DNA of 64,000 nucleotides from Anaerolineae bacterium (GTDB taxonomy: Bacteria; Chloroflexota; Anaerolineae; Aggregatilineales; UBA2796). Made by a program: the position numbers and the translations under genes. The notes under the pieces are model-generated. The model searched no databases. It was not told the origin of the DNA and saw only the letters and a program-made list of their open reading frames with translations. The stretch lies in the NCBI GenBank assembly GCA_019637615.1, contig JAHBVJ010000003.1:339940-403939 (forward strand). Reading direction: 5' to 3'. This document shows, piece by piece, positions 42,906 through 52,949 of this stretch (the first letter of the stretch is position 1; every line of letters starts with the position of its first letter).

Positions 42906-43376
42906 CTATCGCTGTTGTGCTTCCCATTGTTTTCGCATTACTAGAATCTGATTCAAGTGCTCAGTGTCATGGTCAACCATGATCTGCACCTCGGTGCGCA
43001 GCGTGATTCGTCCACGCTCGTTATGCGTCGCGTGGCGGTTCAACGCGCCGGGTGCTAGAGCTTCTAGCCACTGGCATAAGCGTTCACGTTCCGTTTTCCA
43101 TATTTGGATAGCCGACCACGGCGTGACGTTGGTGCCTTTGAAGATGCTTTCCGGCACGCGCCCGACCACCGCCGGATTATCCTCACTGAGCATCAATTTG
43201 AGCCGATCCCACATCATCGCATCGATGGCGACCAGATGCCCGATCACGTCCATCATCGACCAGCCCTGATCCAGCGGTGTGGTCAGTGCTTCGGGTGGCA
43301 GCGGTTGAAGTGCGCGTTCAATGTCGGCGCAAGCCGAGCGCAAAGCATCGATCTGTAAGGCTTGCTGCATCACCAT
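42906..43376 (-). CDS. DinB family protein
   Basis: 156 residues, four-helix bundle of the DinB/YfiT type. The first His of the usual metal triad is in MMDVIGHLVAIDAMMWDRL and a second pair is in TEVQIMVDHDTEHLNQIL. DinB proteins are thiol- or metal-dependent enzymes of mostly unknown substrate. It lies between the DUF5063-like gene (6 bases) and the corrinoid-protein gene (68 bases) in a minus-strand operon, so a link with methyl-transfer chemistry is possible but not shown. Confidence 0.85.
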   Translation of the reverse strand: MVMQQALQIDALRSACADIERALQPLPPEALTTPLDQGWSMMDVIGHLVAIDAMMWDRLKLMLSEDNPAVVGRVPESIFKGTNVTPWSAIQIWKTERERLCQWLEALAPGALNRHATHNERGRITLRTEVQIMVDHDTEHLNQILVMRKQWEAQQR

Positions 43377-43382
43377 GCCATG

Positions 43383-43844
43383 CTATCCCTTCTTCGCCAG
43401 TTGGATTGCGCGGTGCAGTGCCCGCAGCGCATCGACGGCATGAGCGCCCCACACGGGGAAACTTCCGCGCCAGTCTCGCACGGACTGTTCCACAAAACCG
43501 CGCTCATAGGCCAGCAGTCCGCGCTTCACATCCCAATGCACCGCCAACAAATCCTCGCTTAATGATTGATTGAGCGGCGCGCCCCAATCATACGGATCGG
43601 GCACTTGCCAGTACAGCGTCAGTTCCCCGAAGCCGCGCCACGTTTTCACCTCGTCGGGATTGGTCAGCGGTTCATCCTCGTGCGTCGGCACGTGGTCAGG
43701 CAAGCGTAATCCCCACGCATACACACTGGCGAGCAGCGATGCGCCGATCACGATGCGTTCATCGACATCAAGCGTATGGGCTACCTCAATATAATCGCAA
43801 AATTGATGGGCTGCCTCGGCAAAACTGACGATGTTTGGATTCAT
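43383..43844 (-). CDS. DUF5063-like protein
   Basis: 153 residues. FAEAAHQFCDYIEVAHTLDVDERIVIGASLLASVYAWGLRLP at the N-terminus and WGAHAVDALRALHRAIQ at the end resemble the DUF5063 group of small helical proteins, which has no known function. It overlaps the reductive activator gene by 4 bases, so it is translated with it. Two conserved-looking aromatic patches (LYWQVPDPYDWG) may bind a ligand. Assignment is tentative. Confidence 0.55.
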   Translation of the reverse strand: MNPNIVSFAEAAHQFCDYIEVAHTLDVDERIVIGASLLASVYAWGLRLPDHVPTHEDEPLTNPDEVKTWRGFGELTLYWQVPDPYDWGAPLNQSLSEDLLAVHWDVKRGLLAYERGFVEQSVRDWRGSFPVWGAHAVDALRALHRAIQLAKKG

Positions 43845-45904
43845 GAGTCGGTCTCGGTTGGTAAGGGCGACTGGTCTGATAACGCTGAGTTTACCATCAC
43901 CTGAGTTGTAGTACGGCGGCGTTTGCGCTCCGCCCCAACGCCGATATTCGCGGGTAAGCTATCCGCCAGATGCGGGAATTTGTCCACCGCGTGCGGAATG
44001 TGGATCGCCTCTACAAACGCGGTTTGGAAGTCCTTATCTGTCGCCGTTTCCACGTACTGCACCGTCTGCGCGATGTGCGTCGCTTCTAGACGCTGGCCTT
44101 TGTTCAGTAGCGCAATCCGTGCGCCGTCGCCTGCCGCATTGCCCACCGCTACCACCCGCGCCAGATCACAGTCGGGGATCAGGCCGAGCATCATCGCGTA
44201 TTTTGGATCGATGTAGCTGCCGAACGCGCCCGCCAGCAATATGCGCTGAATGTTGGGGTTGCCGTAATGCGTCATGAGTAGCTTGACGCCCGCGTATAGT
44301 GCCGCCTTCGCCAGTTGGATCGCCCGTACATCGGCTTGTGTGATCACGATGGGCGTCCCGCTCGAACTCTGCTCGGCGCTTGCCAGCAAATATGACCGTC
44401 GCCGCCCGTCCGCGTCAGCGATCAGGCGCGGATGCTCACGCTCGATGAAGCGTCCTTCGCCGTTGATGATACCCGCCAGAAACATCTCGACCACCGCTTC
44501 GATGATGCCCGATCCGCAAATCCCCGTCGCGTTGATCGCTTCTGCTGGCAGCGCATCCGACCACAACTCTTGCCCGATGATCTTGAAACGTGCTTCCAGC
44601 GTCTGCGGATCGATGCGTACGCGCTCAATCGCCCCCGGCGCGGCACGCTGACCATGCACGATCTGCGCGCCTTCGAAGGCTGGTCCTGTTGGGCTGGACG
44701 CACTCAGCAACCCATGCTCATCGCCCAACAAAATCTCCGCGTTCGTGCCCACATCTACAATGAGCGTGAGTTCGGCGCTCTTGTGCGGGGCTTCCGCCAG
44801 TGCTACCGCCGTGCAGTCCGCGCCCACATGTCCGGCCTGCGCGGGCAGGAGATGCACATAGGCACCCGGATGCAGCTTGAGTCCCATGTCGCGCGCCTTG
44901 AGATCGAGCGCTTGCCGCACCGTCAGCGCGAATGGTGCGCCGCCCAATTCCACCGGATCGATTCCCAACAGCAGATGTTCCATGATCGGGTTGCCGACGA
45001 TCACCATATCCACGATGTCTTCAGGGCGCAGTTGACATGCTTTGGTCGCGTTCACTGCCAGAGCGTTCACGGCGCGGATCACGGCGCGATGCAGCTTGCT
45101 CACTCCATCCGCGTTCATCATCCCGTAGCTCACGCGGGACATCAAATCTTCACCATAGGCGATTTGCGGATTCATCGCGGTTTCAGTCGCCAGCACTTCG
45201 CCCGTGCGCAGATCGCATAGATACGCCGCAATCGATGTGGTGCCGAGGTCAAGCGCCAGCCCGATCATCCCCTCAGCATACCTCGGCAGCAGACGGATGA
45301 TTTCGCGCTCTTGCCAGATCGTGACGGTGACTTTCCACTGCCCCTCGCGCAGCACTTTGCCAAGCATCGGGATTGCCTTCGCATCCAGCGTGACCTGCTC
45401 GAAACCCCACTGCGTGCGGAGGGCTTGCTGCACGCGTTCCAGATCGCTGCGTCGGTCACCGATCGCGGCAGGTTCGACCTCGATGTAAACTTGCCGCACC
45501 GCCGGATCAACATCAATAACGCGGTTGGACGCCGATTTACGCACGACTTGCTTTTGCGCCTGCGCTTCCGGCGGCACATTGATCACGACATCGCCGCACA
45601 CTTTTGTCACGCACGCCAAACGCTCATCAGCGCGGATCGCTTTCTCGTCACGGTAAGCCGCCTCGCGCGACTCAACGGGCGACACATGCTCGGCGCTCGA
45701 AGTCAGACCATATTTGGCGAACTGCCCCGTCGCCACATTGACGCGACACTTAGCGCAGGTTTGCCGTCCACCGCAGATATTCTCGATTCCGACACCGAGT
45801 TCGCGGGCAGCATCGAGGATCGTCGTGCCCATCTCGACGCTGCCTTGCCGTCCAGAGGGTTGAAATACAACACGTGCTTGTTCGGTCAACGTAGTGGATA
45901 CCAA
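43841..45904 (-). CDS. ASKHA reductive activator of corrinoid enzyme (2Fe-2S, DUF4445)
   Basis: 687 residues. N-terminal 2Fe-2S ferredoxin domain with CGGRQTCAKCRVNVATG and a further Cys in LACVTKVCGD, then an ASKHA ATPase domain with ALDLGTTSIAAYLCDL, VGTNAEILLG, GAIERVRIDP and GICGSGIIEAVVEMF. These proteins use ATP to reduce the inactive Co(II) form of a corrinoid protein to Co(I). It lacks the C-terminal 4Fe-4S cysteines of RamA and so fits the RACE group. It is first in the operon with the corrinoid protein at 42145-42837, which is its likely partner. Confidence 0.92.
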   Translation of the reverse strand: MVSTTLTEQARVVFQPSGRQGSVEMGTTILDAARELGVGIENICGGRQTCAKCRVNVATGQFAKYGLTSSAEHVSPVESREAAYRDEKAIRADERLACVTKVCGDVVINVPPEAQAQKQVVRKSASNRVIDVDPAVRQVYIEVEPAAIGDRRSDLERVQQALRTQWGFEQVTLDAKAIPMLGKVLREGQWKVTVTIWQEREIIRLLPRYAEGMIGLALDLGTTSIAAYLCDLRTGEVLATETAMNPQIAYGEDLMSRVSYGMMNADGVSKLHRAVIRAVNALAVNATKACQLRPEDIVDMVIVGNPIMEHLLLGIDPVELGGAPFALTVRQALDLKARDMGLKLHPGAYVHLLPAQAGHVGADCTAVALAEAPHKSAELTLIVDVGTNAEILLGDEHGLLSASSPTGPAFEGAQIVHGQRAAPGAIERVRIDPQTLEARFKIIGQELWSDALPAEAINATGICGSGIIEAVVEMFLAGIINGEGRFIEREHPRLIADADGRRRSYLLASAEQSSSGTPIVITQADVRAIQLAKAALYAGVKLLMTHYGNPNIQRILLAGAFGSYIDPKYAMMLGLIPDCDLARVVAVGNAAGDGARIALLNKGQRLEATHIAQTVQYVETATDKDFQTAFVEAIHIPHAVDKFPHLADSLPANIGVGAERKRRRTTTQVMVNSALSDQSPLPTETDS

Positions 45905-46031
45905 ATTAGAGTGGTAGTAGATGGGTCGATTATATACGCCGATGTCGTCACATCACAATTTCAGCTACATTTGGAGATGTTTGGGAAAGGTAGGGAGCGC
46001 AAACATGCGCTTCCGTTTCCCTTGGGTAAGT

Positions 46032-49000
46032 TTATCTCGCTGGAATAAACGTTGGTGCGGGTTGCGCACTCCCGCTGCCTGCTAAGCCCCATCGACCCGC
46101 CAGCGGCTTATCATTGGTGCTCCCGTACAGCAGGTACACATCCGCGAATCCGTTGCTGCTTGGATCGTTGCGTAGATATGTGACACTGTTGAAATCGCGA
46201 TACACGCCGATCCCGTCACGTCCATCGCCGTTCCAATCGCCATTGAAGGGCTGATCGCCTACAACACCGAAGGTCGTGGCATAGTCCGCGAACACGCTGC
46301 AATTGCACACCTGATTGCTGAGGTAAAACACTGCTTGCGATGGTCGATACACACCGGGACTGTCGATCCCGTCGTTGTTCCAGTCGCCCGCCAAACCTAC
46401 ATCGCCGTTCACGCCCATGACCATCGCGAAATCCGCGAAGCCTGTCGTCAGTTGATTCTTCAGATAGATAATCCCGTTACTCGGTCGGAACACGCCCACA
46501 CCGTCGCGTCCGTCGCCGTCCCAATCGCCTGCGATGGGCGTATCGCCGGGAATGCCGAGCGCGAAGACGTAATTTGCCTGTGGTGCCACGTTCGAGTCAG
46601 ACAGTACGAACAGCCCTGTGCTCGACCGATAGAACCCGATTGTATCGATCCCGTCGCCGTTCCAATCGCCCACCACAGGCCAATCGGTAGACACCATGCC
46701 GAGCGTTGCTAACGATACAGTGAAATCGGCATAACCCGTCGTATTTGAGTTGCGCAGATAAAACGTGTTCGTGGACGGGCGGTAAATGCCAATCGTCTGC
46801 GGTGAAACCCCCGATGGTGTTCGGGATGGTGTCGTCGTGGGAGTTGCCGTGCTCCTTGTCATCTGCGTTGGCGTTGCTGTGACAGATGGCGTTACCGAAA
46901 CTGTTGGTGTACGTGAGACTGTTGGCGATGCAGTCGGTGATGGAGTTGTGCTTGGCGTATTCGTGATTGGGATAGTGTCCGCTTCGAATGCGCCAATGTC
47001 ACAGATCGCGTTGCCATCACCGTTGCCGTCGATTGGTCGCGCCAATCCACGCTGATCGACGTTGTTGACGGGATCAGCCGCGCACACGGCATTATCAGCC
47101 GCATCAAGCGCCGGACTGCCCGATCGCAGCGACATGGTGAATGTCGAGCCGCCATTGTTCGCGGGCGGATTTAGCAGCGGATTGGCACTTCTGATACTGG
47201 AATTGCATGATGTGCCGGGGTATTGCAGATTATTGCCGTAGTCGATCATGCGTCCAACCGCGCAAGGAATATTAGCATATCGACTTTCAAAAATGCTTTG
47301 GCTTGCTTGGACCACGGATAATGAGTTGCCATCAATCGCTTGAAACACGGCGCTAATCGTGACATTCGTGAGTTTGACAGATGTTGTATCAGTTGGCTTA
47401 TGGACGAATCCATTCGGGCCATACAGAGTGCTATTCGACATCCAGAGGTCATTGGTCGTGTAAATCTCGTAGCTGTCATTATTCAAGAAAGCTGACCGCG
47501 TGATCGTTGTCTTAGAGGGCAAACCCACCGAGTAGGCATACAACCCACCACCTACATTGTCGCGGATCGTAGAGTCAGTGATGAGTAATTGGAAATAGCC
47601 ACCATCGATTGCGATGCCACCTGCTGCTGGTGCCGAATTATTCGCGACTTCGCTGTGGATCAACGTCAGATTGACATTGTAGAGAGCGCCACCCATGATG
47701 TCAGCATGATTGTTGCGGAAAGTGGAATTTTGGATGGTGATTTCACCGCCATGAATCGCACCGCCATAGGCACCACGATTATTCTCGAATAGGCTGTTGT
47801 TGATCTGTGCTGATCGGTGGCTAAGAATAGCGCCGCCATCCTCGACCCCCGTCGATATGTTGTTCTTGAATATCGAATCATCGACAGTAAGTTTGCCGAA
47901 ATTATAGACCGCACTCCCACCGAAATGAGCCACATTGTCGGTAAAAACAGTGTCGTAAAGCGTCAGGAACCCCGAATTATAGATCGCGCCACCACCGCGA
48001 CTCGCGCCATGAGCTAGTGTAAGGCTGCGAATGGCGATGTTAGATGTGTCGTTTACGACAAACAGATGGGTCAAGTAGTTGCCGTCTAGGGTGATGACGG
48101 AAGTCCCCGGCCCCTGAAGCGTAAACGACTTATTGATCAACACGATGGGTTGACTGAAGAACAGCGATCCGCTCAATCCGGCTTGGAATGTGATCTTATC
48201 CCCCATCTGCGCCGCCGTTACCGCATCACGCAACGAACATTGAGAATCGCATACGCCGTCATAGAAATCCGTCAAGGTTGTGATTACCAGAGTTACCGGG
48301 GCATAGGTGGGCGTACTCGTTGGCGTGCTGCTGCTTGTCCACGTAGCAGTTGGTGAAGGTGTAATAGTCGGGGTTGCCGAGCTAGTTGGGGTATTCGATG
48401 TCGATGGTGTTAGCGTTGCCGTCGCAGACAGACTAGCCGTCGGCGTCATGCTGATCGTGGGCGTCAAACTGGCTGTCTTCGTCAAGCTAGGGGTAAACGT
48501 CACTGAGGCTGTGAACGTCAGGGTAGGGGTCGGAGTAGCGGGATTCACCGCTAGCAGGTTGGCGATAAATAGATCACGATCATTATTCGTATCGCCTGTC
48601 ACCAAATTATTAGCATAAGAGCCAAATGCGACCAATTGACTATCTCGCGATATAACTGCGAAGTTGGAATTTCCATTCGCCAGCTCGCCCGTTAATTTTC
48701 GCGAAACAAGATAAACGTACCCCGTAACCATATCTTTGACATACACATCGGTGCGCCCATTCACATCTTCAGGGATGATTGGATAATCAGTATCGAAGGC
48801 CACATAGCGCCCATCTCCCGAGATCGCTTGCCTGCTTATCTTCATCGTACCGAAATATTCAATACCCTGTGTTGTGGTCGATACGTGGTATGTTCGTCCC
48901 AGCCATCGATCACGCAGAAATATATGGTCATGCAAAGGGGTGGCATCACCTGTTAGCTGGTTATCGGAAATGAACGTAACATATCGCCCGTCATCTGAGA

Positions 49001-51407
49001 CCGACGAACCGTATGCATAGTGGCTTCCTAGTGAACCGTCATTTGCCAGAGATACGAGGGAAAACTGACCTGACGTACGTTCCCATGCATAAACATCATA
49101 TTGTTGATTAGTATCTTCAGGTACTAATGCTAGAGGAGAACGGAATGTGACGACATTGCCATCGGCGCTGATTACCGGGCTATATGTACCGCTCGCTGCT
49201 AGCGCTATCACGCCTTGCGTTTGGAGGTCATAAAGGTAAATACCGGGGTAACCAGAAGGGATGAGATTAGTCCCTTCGGTCTCAAAAACGATATAGCGCC
49301 CTAGTCCCGCGATCATCGAGTTTCGCGAATTCCCATTTGCCGGAATGCCACCCGCGCCTTTGGAGATTAGCGTAGTCTGCTGTGTCTGCCGATCAAAAAG
49401 GAAAATATCCGTCTTGCCATTCGTATCACTGGGAGTGATATTGTTAGCATCTGACTCGAATACGACGTACCGCCCATCGTAAGTGATGCTAGGATGCAGC
49501 GCATGACCATTCCCTTGCACGCCGCCCGTTCCAACCGAGGCGAGTTCAAGCAGGCAACTTAGCTTATCGTATACGAATATGTCGCTTCGGCTGTTCGTAT
49601 CTTCCGCCACAAACGGTATATCCGCTGCAAACGCAAAATAGCGACCATCACCCGATAATGCACCTTCATTATTAGTCAGATTTCCACTAAATTGCACCCC
49701 ATCACGCCGGATCGAAGCACGCATGATTGGTGCTTGAGTGCATGGGTACAAGGTATTCGTCAGCGTCAATGTCGGAGTCAGGGTAATTGACGGTGTGCGC
49801 GAGGGTGTCAATGTGAACGTCTTCGAAGGCGTCAGCGTGTATGAAGCCGTTGGACGTTGTGTGCGTGTTTTGCTTGGTGTCGAACTGGCTACTGTGCGAG
49901 TCGGTGTGCTCGTTGCCGACCGGGTCAGGGATGGATGCGGTGTCAAGGTCAGGCTTGGTGTCAGTGTGCGGCTCGGCGTAAATGAGGGGATCGAAGTCGC
50001 GACCGAAGCATTCAGTTCAAACGCGCCAATATCGCATACAGCGGTTCCATCGCCGTTCCCATCCACGATCCGCAGAAAGTCGCGTTGATCATACCCGCCC
50101 ACGGGGACGCTCGCGCAGTACGTGTCGTTCCCCGCGTCAATCGCCGGACTTCCGGGGAGCAGCGCCATGGTTTGCGTCAGCCCACCGTTATCTGCCAGCG
50201 GCCCGATCTTTGGATCGGCAACCGGGATACCTACGCCGCACGAAGCTGTCGGATACTGCACATTGTTTCCACCGTCGTTTACGGTAAAACCTGCCGTCAA
50301 GCAATTGTCACCCTGTGTTGTTGTGAGTAGTGTGTTGCGCAAAATAACTGCACCTTGCCCTCCAATCGAAGCGGATTTGTCATCTTGTGCAGTATTGTTG
50401 GCGAACGAGGCATTCACAATAACGAATGGCGAACTATTCACAATATAAACCGCACCACCAGTGACGGCCTGATTGCCGACGAACGTGCTGTTGGAAATTG
50501 CGTTGAAGACAAAGTACCTTGTACTCACCAAGGCTCCACCATTCCCGCCCGCTTGGTTACCTTCGAAGGTGGATCGCTCAACAGAGACGACGCCTTCATC
50601 TCCGACTCCTGCGCCGCCATTTTTTCCTGCACTGTTATTTCTGAACAGAGAATGCTGAATCTCTAGGGAAAGTCCGAATGCCGCACCACCATCGTCTGCT
50701 GCTTGGTTGTTTTCAAAAGTGCTGTGAACGACGTATATTTCGCTACCTCGAATTGCTCCACCCTGATTATTTCGTTCATTTCCCAGCGCCCGATTTTCAC
50801 TGAGATAGCTATCTATGATATAGAGCGCACTGGAAGGAGCATAAATAGCCCCACCAAGATAGGACGCATTATTGAGAAATTTGCAATTCTTGATCGTTAG
50901 TACGCTAGTGCTACTACTATAGATTGCTCCGCCAGAGTCGCCTGAAAAACCGTTGCTGAACGTTAGCCCTTGTATCGTAACAATGCCGTTCGTGATAGCA
51001 AATATTCGATGCGTACCTCCACCATGCAGCGTGAGCATATCTGCACCCGTACCAATGATGGTTAGATGCTTCGAAATAGTTAGCTCAGTGCCCAGATAAA
51101 CCGTGCCAGCCAATCCATCAGCAAAGCGAATGATTGCTCCTTGAGGCGCTACCTTGATCGCCTCCCGTAGTGAACAATCGCTATCACAAACATCATTTGT
51201 ATCATCGATATTGGTCACAATGAGGGTGGCGGATGGGGTCATAGTGGGGTCATACGTGGGCGTGGTGAAGAGGTGCGGTTGAGCCAGCTCAGTGCCAGTG
51301 TCTGCCAGTGCCGAAGGTGCCCGACCCATCGCTAACCCGGCCAGTATCAATAGGCACAATCCGCCCAGACCGATCCATCCCGTGCGTAACATCCGACTCC
51401 GCAGCAT
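46032..51407 (-). CDS. giant secreted protein with two CSLREA domains, TolB-like and FG-GAP-like repeats
   Basis: 1791 residues. Signal peptide 1-35. First CSLREA segment at 78-83 (DSDCSLREAIKVA), a right-handed beta-helix-like region rich in GGAI and short strands, and a choice-of-anchor ending near 456 (CDIGAFE). A Thr/Pro/Ser linker (about 460-550) leads to a WD40/TolB-like propeller (about 560-950) with repeated GDGRYVAF and SDDGRYVTF. A second linker, a second CSLREA-type segment (CSLRDA, about 1055) and a second beta-helix end near 1472. After a third linker come five or six FG-GAP-like repeats of GDWNGDG-IxVYR type (about 1530-1780). It should be a cell-surface or released adhesin or envelope protein. 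No sorting motif is seen at the C-terminus. Confidence 0.93.
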   Translation of the reverse strand: MLRSRMLRTGWIGLGGLCLLILAGLAMGRAPSALADTGTELAQPHLFTTPTYDPTMTPSATLIVTNIDDTNDVCDSDCSLREAIKVAPQGAIIRFADGLAGTVYLGTELTISKHLTIIGTGADMLTLHGGGTHRIFAITNGIVTIQGLTFSNGFSGDSGGAIYSSSTSVLTIKNCKFLNNASYLGGAIYAPSSALYIIDSYLSENRALGNERNNQGGAIRGSEIYVVHSTFENNQAADDGGAAFGLSLEIQHSLFRNNSAGKNGGAGVGDEGVVSVERSTFEGNQAGGNGGALVSTRYFVFNAISNSTFVGNQAVTGGAVYIVNSSPFVIVNASFANNTAQDDKSASIGGQGAVILRNTLLTTTQGDNCLTAGFTVNDGGNNVQYPTASCGVGIPVADPKIGPLADNGGLTQTMALLPGSPAIDAGNDTYCASVPVGGYDQRDFLRIVDGNGDGTAVCDIGAFELNASVATSIPSFTPSRTLTPSLTLTPHPSLTRSATSTPTRTVASSTPSKTRTQRPTASYTLTPSKTFTLTPSRTPSITLTPTLTLTNTLYPCTQAPIMRASIRRDGVQFSGNLTNNEGALSGDGRYFAFAADIPFVAEDTNSRSDIFVYDKLSCLLELASVGTGGVQGNGHALHPSITYDGRYVVFESDANNITPSDTNGKTDIFLFDRQTQQTTLISKGAGGIPANGNSRNSMIAGLGRYIVFETEGTNLIPSGYPGIYLYDLQTQGVIALAASGTYSPVISADGNVVTFRSPLALVPEDTNQQYDVYAWERTSGQFSLVSLANDGSLGSHYAYGSSVSDDGRYVTFISDNQLTGDATPLHDHIFLRDRWLGRTYHVSTTTQGIEYFGTMKISRQAISGDGRYVAFDTDYPIIPEDVNGRTDVYVKDMVTGYVYLVSRKLTGELANGNSNFAVISRDSQLVAFGSYANNLVTGDTNNDRDLFIANLLAVNPATPTPTLTFTASVTFTPSLTKTASLTPTISMTPTASLSATATLTPSTSNTPTSSATPTITPSPTATWTSSSTPTSTPTYAPVTLVITTLTDFYDGVCDSQCSLRDAVTAAQMGDKITFQAGLSGSLFFSQPIVLINKSFTLQGPGTSVITLDGNYLTHLFVVNDTSNIAIRSLTLAHGASRGGGAIYNSGFLTLYDTVFTDNVAHFGGSAVYNFGKLTVDDSIFKNNISTGVEDGGAILSHRSAQINNSLFENNRGAYGGAIHGGEITIQNSTFRNNHADIMGGALYNVNLTLIHSEVANNSAPAAGGIAIDGGYFQLLITDSTIRDNVGGGLYAYSVGLPSKTTITRSAFLNNDSYEIYTTNDLWMSNSTLYGPNGFVHKPTDTTSVKLTNVTISAVFQAIDGNSLSVVQASQSIFESRYANIPCAVGRMIDYGNNLQYPGTSCNSSIRSANPLLNPPANNGGSTFTMSLRSGSPALDAADNAVCAADPVNNVDQRGLARPIDGNGDGNAICDIGAFEADTIPITNTPSTTPSPTASPTVSRTPTVSVTPSVTATPTQMTRSTATPTTTPSRTPSGVSPQTIGIYRPSTNTFYLRNSNTTGYADFTVSLATLGMVSTDWPVVGDWNGDGIDTIGFYRSSTGLFVLSDSNVAPQANYVFALGIPGDTPIAGDWDGDGRDGVGVFRPSNGIIYLKNQLTTGFADFAMVMGVNGDVGLAGDWNNDGIDSPGVYRPSQAVFYLSNQVCNCSVFADYATTFGVVGDQPFNGDWNGDGRDGIGVYRDFNSVTYLRNDPSSNGFADVYLLYGSTNDKPLAGRWGLAGSGSAQPAPTFIPAR

Positions 51408-51510
51408 GAGCGGTTCCTCACTGACCCAGCCTACTTACCGTGATCATAACATGTCACATGCGTCGCTAGTGTTAAATTGGTAAATTTTTCACAAAGCGTA
51501 GGTCAGTGAG

Positions 51511-51544
51511 TGATAAGCAGGCTATGATCGTAGGCTGCTTATCA
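51511..51544. terminator. hairpin between minus-strand genes
   Basis: TGATAAGCAG (51511-51520) pairs with CTGCTTATCA (51535-51544), a perfect 10-bp stem with a 14-base loop, 24 bases beyond the stop of the enolase-superfamily gene. No T-run follows, so its strength is uncertain. Confidence 0.5.
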
Positions 51545-51567
51545 TCTATTGGAGGAATCTTGCCACA

Positions 51568-52722
51568 CTAAGCGCTCACCGCCACGATCTTCTCGTAATT
51601 CTCCTTGAACTGCGCCAACCGATCCATATTCATCGTCACGCCGAGTCCCAGCGCGGTCACCACATCAATCGTGGAATCTTCCTTGTTGAGCGTAAACACC
51701 TCGTTGGTAATGTCGGGATTGTAATAGCGATCCGTCGCGCTCAGATCGCTCGGCAGCGTGACCCCCGGCAGCGACGCGATGGCGAGATTAGCCGCACGTC
51801 CGATGCCCGTTTCCAGCATCCCGCCGATCCATAGCGGAATCCCGCTTTCGTAGCAAAATTTATGCAGTTCCAGCGACTCGGTGATTCCACCCACGCGCGC
51901 TGGTTTCAGATTGATGATGCGTCCGGCGTCGGTTTCCTTCGCCAACCGCACATCATCCGTATTGCGGATACTCTCATCGAGGCAGATCGGCGTGCTGAGT
52001 TGCGGTTGGAGCTTGCTATGCTGGTAAATATCGTCATGACCAAGCGGCTGCTCGATCATCAGCAGATTCAGCTTATCCATCTGCTTGAACAACCCTACGT
52101 CATCCAACGAATATGCACTGTTCGCGTCTGCCATCAGCAGAATATCGGGGAATGCTTTGCGCACCGCCGTCAGCATCTCGATGTCCCAACCCGGCTTAAT
52201 CTTCAGCTTGATCCGCTTGTAGCCTTCCTTCACGCGCTTATCGATCACGCCGAGCGTCGCGTCGATGCTTTTCTGGATGCCGATGCTCACGCCCACTACG
52301 GCACGGGTTTTACGCGGTTGGTCAGTTAGCAGGTTACCGAGCGGGACGCCCCGATTCTCCGCGACTGCCGCCCAGAATGCCGTCTCAATCGCCGTCTTCG
52401 CCATCGGATGCCCCCGAAATTGGTTGAGGCCGTCGAGTTTGGTCTTGCCCACCAGCGCGGGGATGAAGAAGCTTTCGAGGACATGGGTTGCTGTTGTGAT
52501 CGTCTCGTAACTATAGCCCGGTGTCCACGCGGCGACGCACTCACCCCATCCTATTTTGCCGCCCATATGCAGCTCTACCAGCACCGCCGCCCGCATCGCG
52601 TCCTGATTGGTATCGCCGCCGAAACTGGTTGTGAGCACTTCCACCAGCGGCATCGCGATATGGTGCAAAATCACCTTGTCAACGGGCACGGGCGCTTCGA
52701 TGGAGTAATGGATTTGAGTCAT
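51568..52722 (-). CDS. enolase-superfamily enzyme, o-succinylbenzoate synthase / N-acylamino acid racemase type
   Basis: 384 residues, mandelate racemase/muconate lactonising fold. KIGWGECVAAWTPGYSYET, the catalytic lysine loop KRIKLKIKPGWDIEML, the metal ligands in LLMADANSAYSL (Asp), LLMIEQPLGHDD (Glu) and PICLDESI (Asp), and KPARVGGITESLELHKFCYESGIPLWIGGMLETGIGRAANLA fit the OSBS/NSAR group. Its neighbours are not menaquinone genes; a divergent amidohydrolase lies 227 bases away, so racemisation of an acylamino acid is as likely as menC function. The gene ends near a hairpin. Confidence 0.88.
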   Translation of the reverse strand: MTQIHYSIEAPVPVDKVILHHIAMPLVEVLTTSFGGDTNQDAMRAAVLVELHMGGKIGWGECVAAWTPGYSYETITTATHVLESFFIPALVGKTKLDGLNQFRGHPMAKTAIETAFWAAVAENRGVPLGNLLTDQPRKTRAVVGVSIGIQKSIDATLGVIDKRVKEGYKRIKLKIKPGWDIEMLTAVRKAFPDILLMADANSAYSLDDVGLFKQMDKLNLLMIEQPLGHDDIYQHSKLQPQLSTPICLDESIRNTDDVRLAKETDAGRIINLKPARVGGITESLELHKFCYESGIPLWIGGMLETGIGRAANLAIASLPGVTLPSDLSATDRYYNPDITNEVFTLNKEDSTIDVVTALGLGVTMNMDRLAQFKENYEKIVAVSA

Positions 52723-52949
52723 GAATTGCTGTTTCCTTTGTCATTGCTGTGAGACGCCGTAGCGATTTGAGGGGTTGGTTATAGATCAATCGTCGCGATT
52801 TTCCTAGAAATCGGCTGCTGTGCCGCATGGTGATGTCGCACAAACCACCTGCCACGTATCCTGATTTTTCCTCCATACAGCGCAGCCAGAATCTACGTTA
52901 AAATCAACGCAATGCTATCTAAATCGCCAACTATCCTGAAGGCTGGTTC

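Noticed and set aside
46970..50000. Possible microsatellite or CRISPR-like repetition in the giant gene
   Set aside because: The repetition is Thr/Pro codon use in linkers, with no spacer-repeat order.
48307..50088. Valine/glycine-rich frames opposite the giant protein
   Set aside because: They are the complement of Thr/Pro-rich linkers and do not form real proteins.
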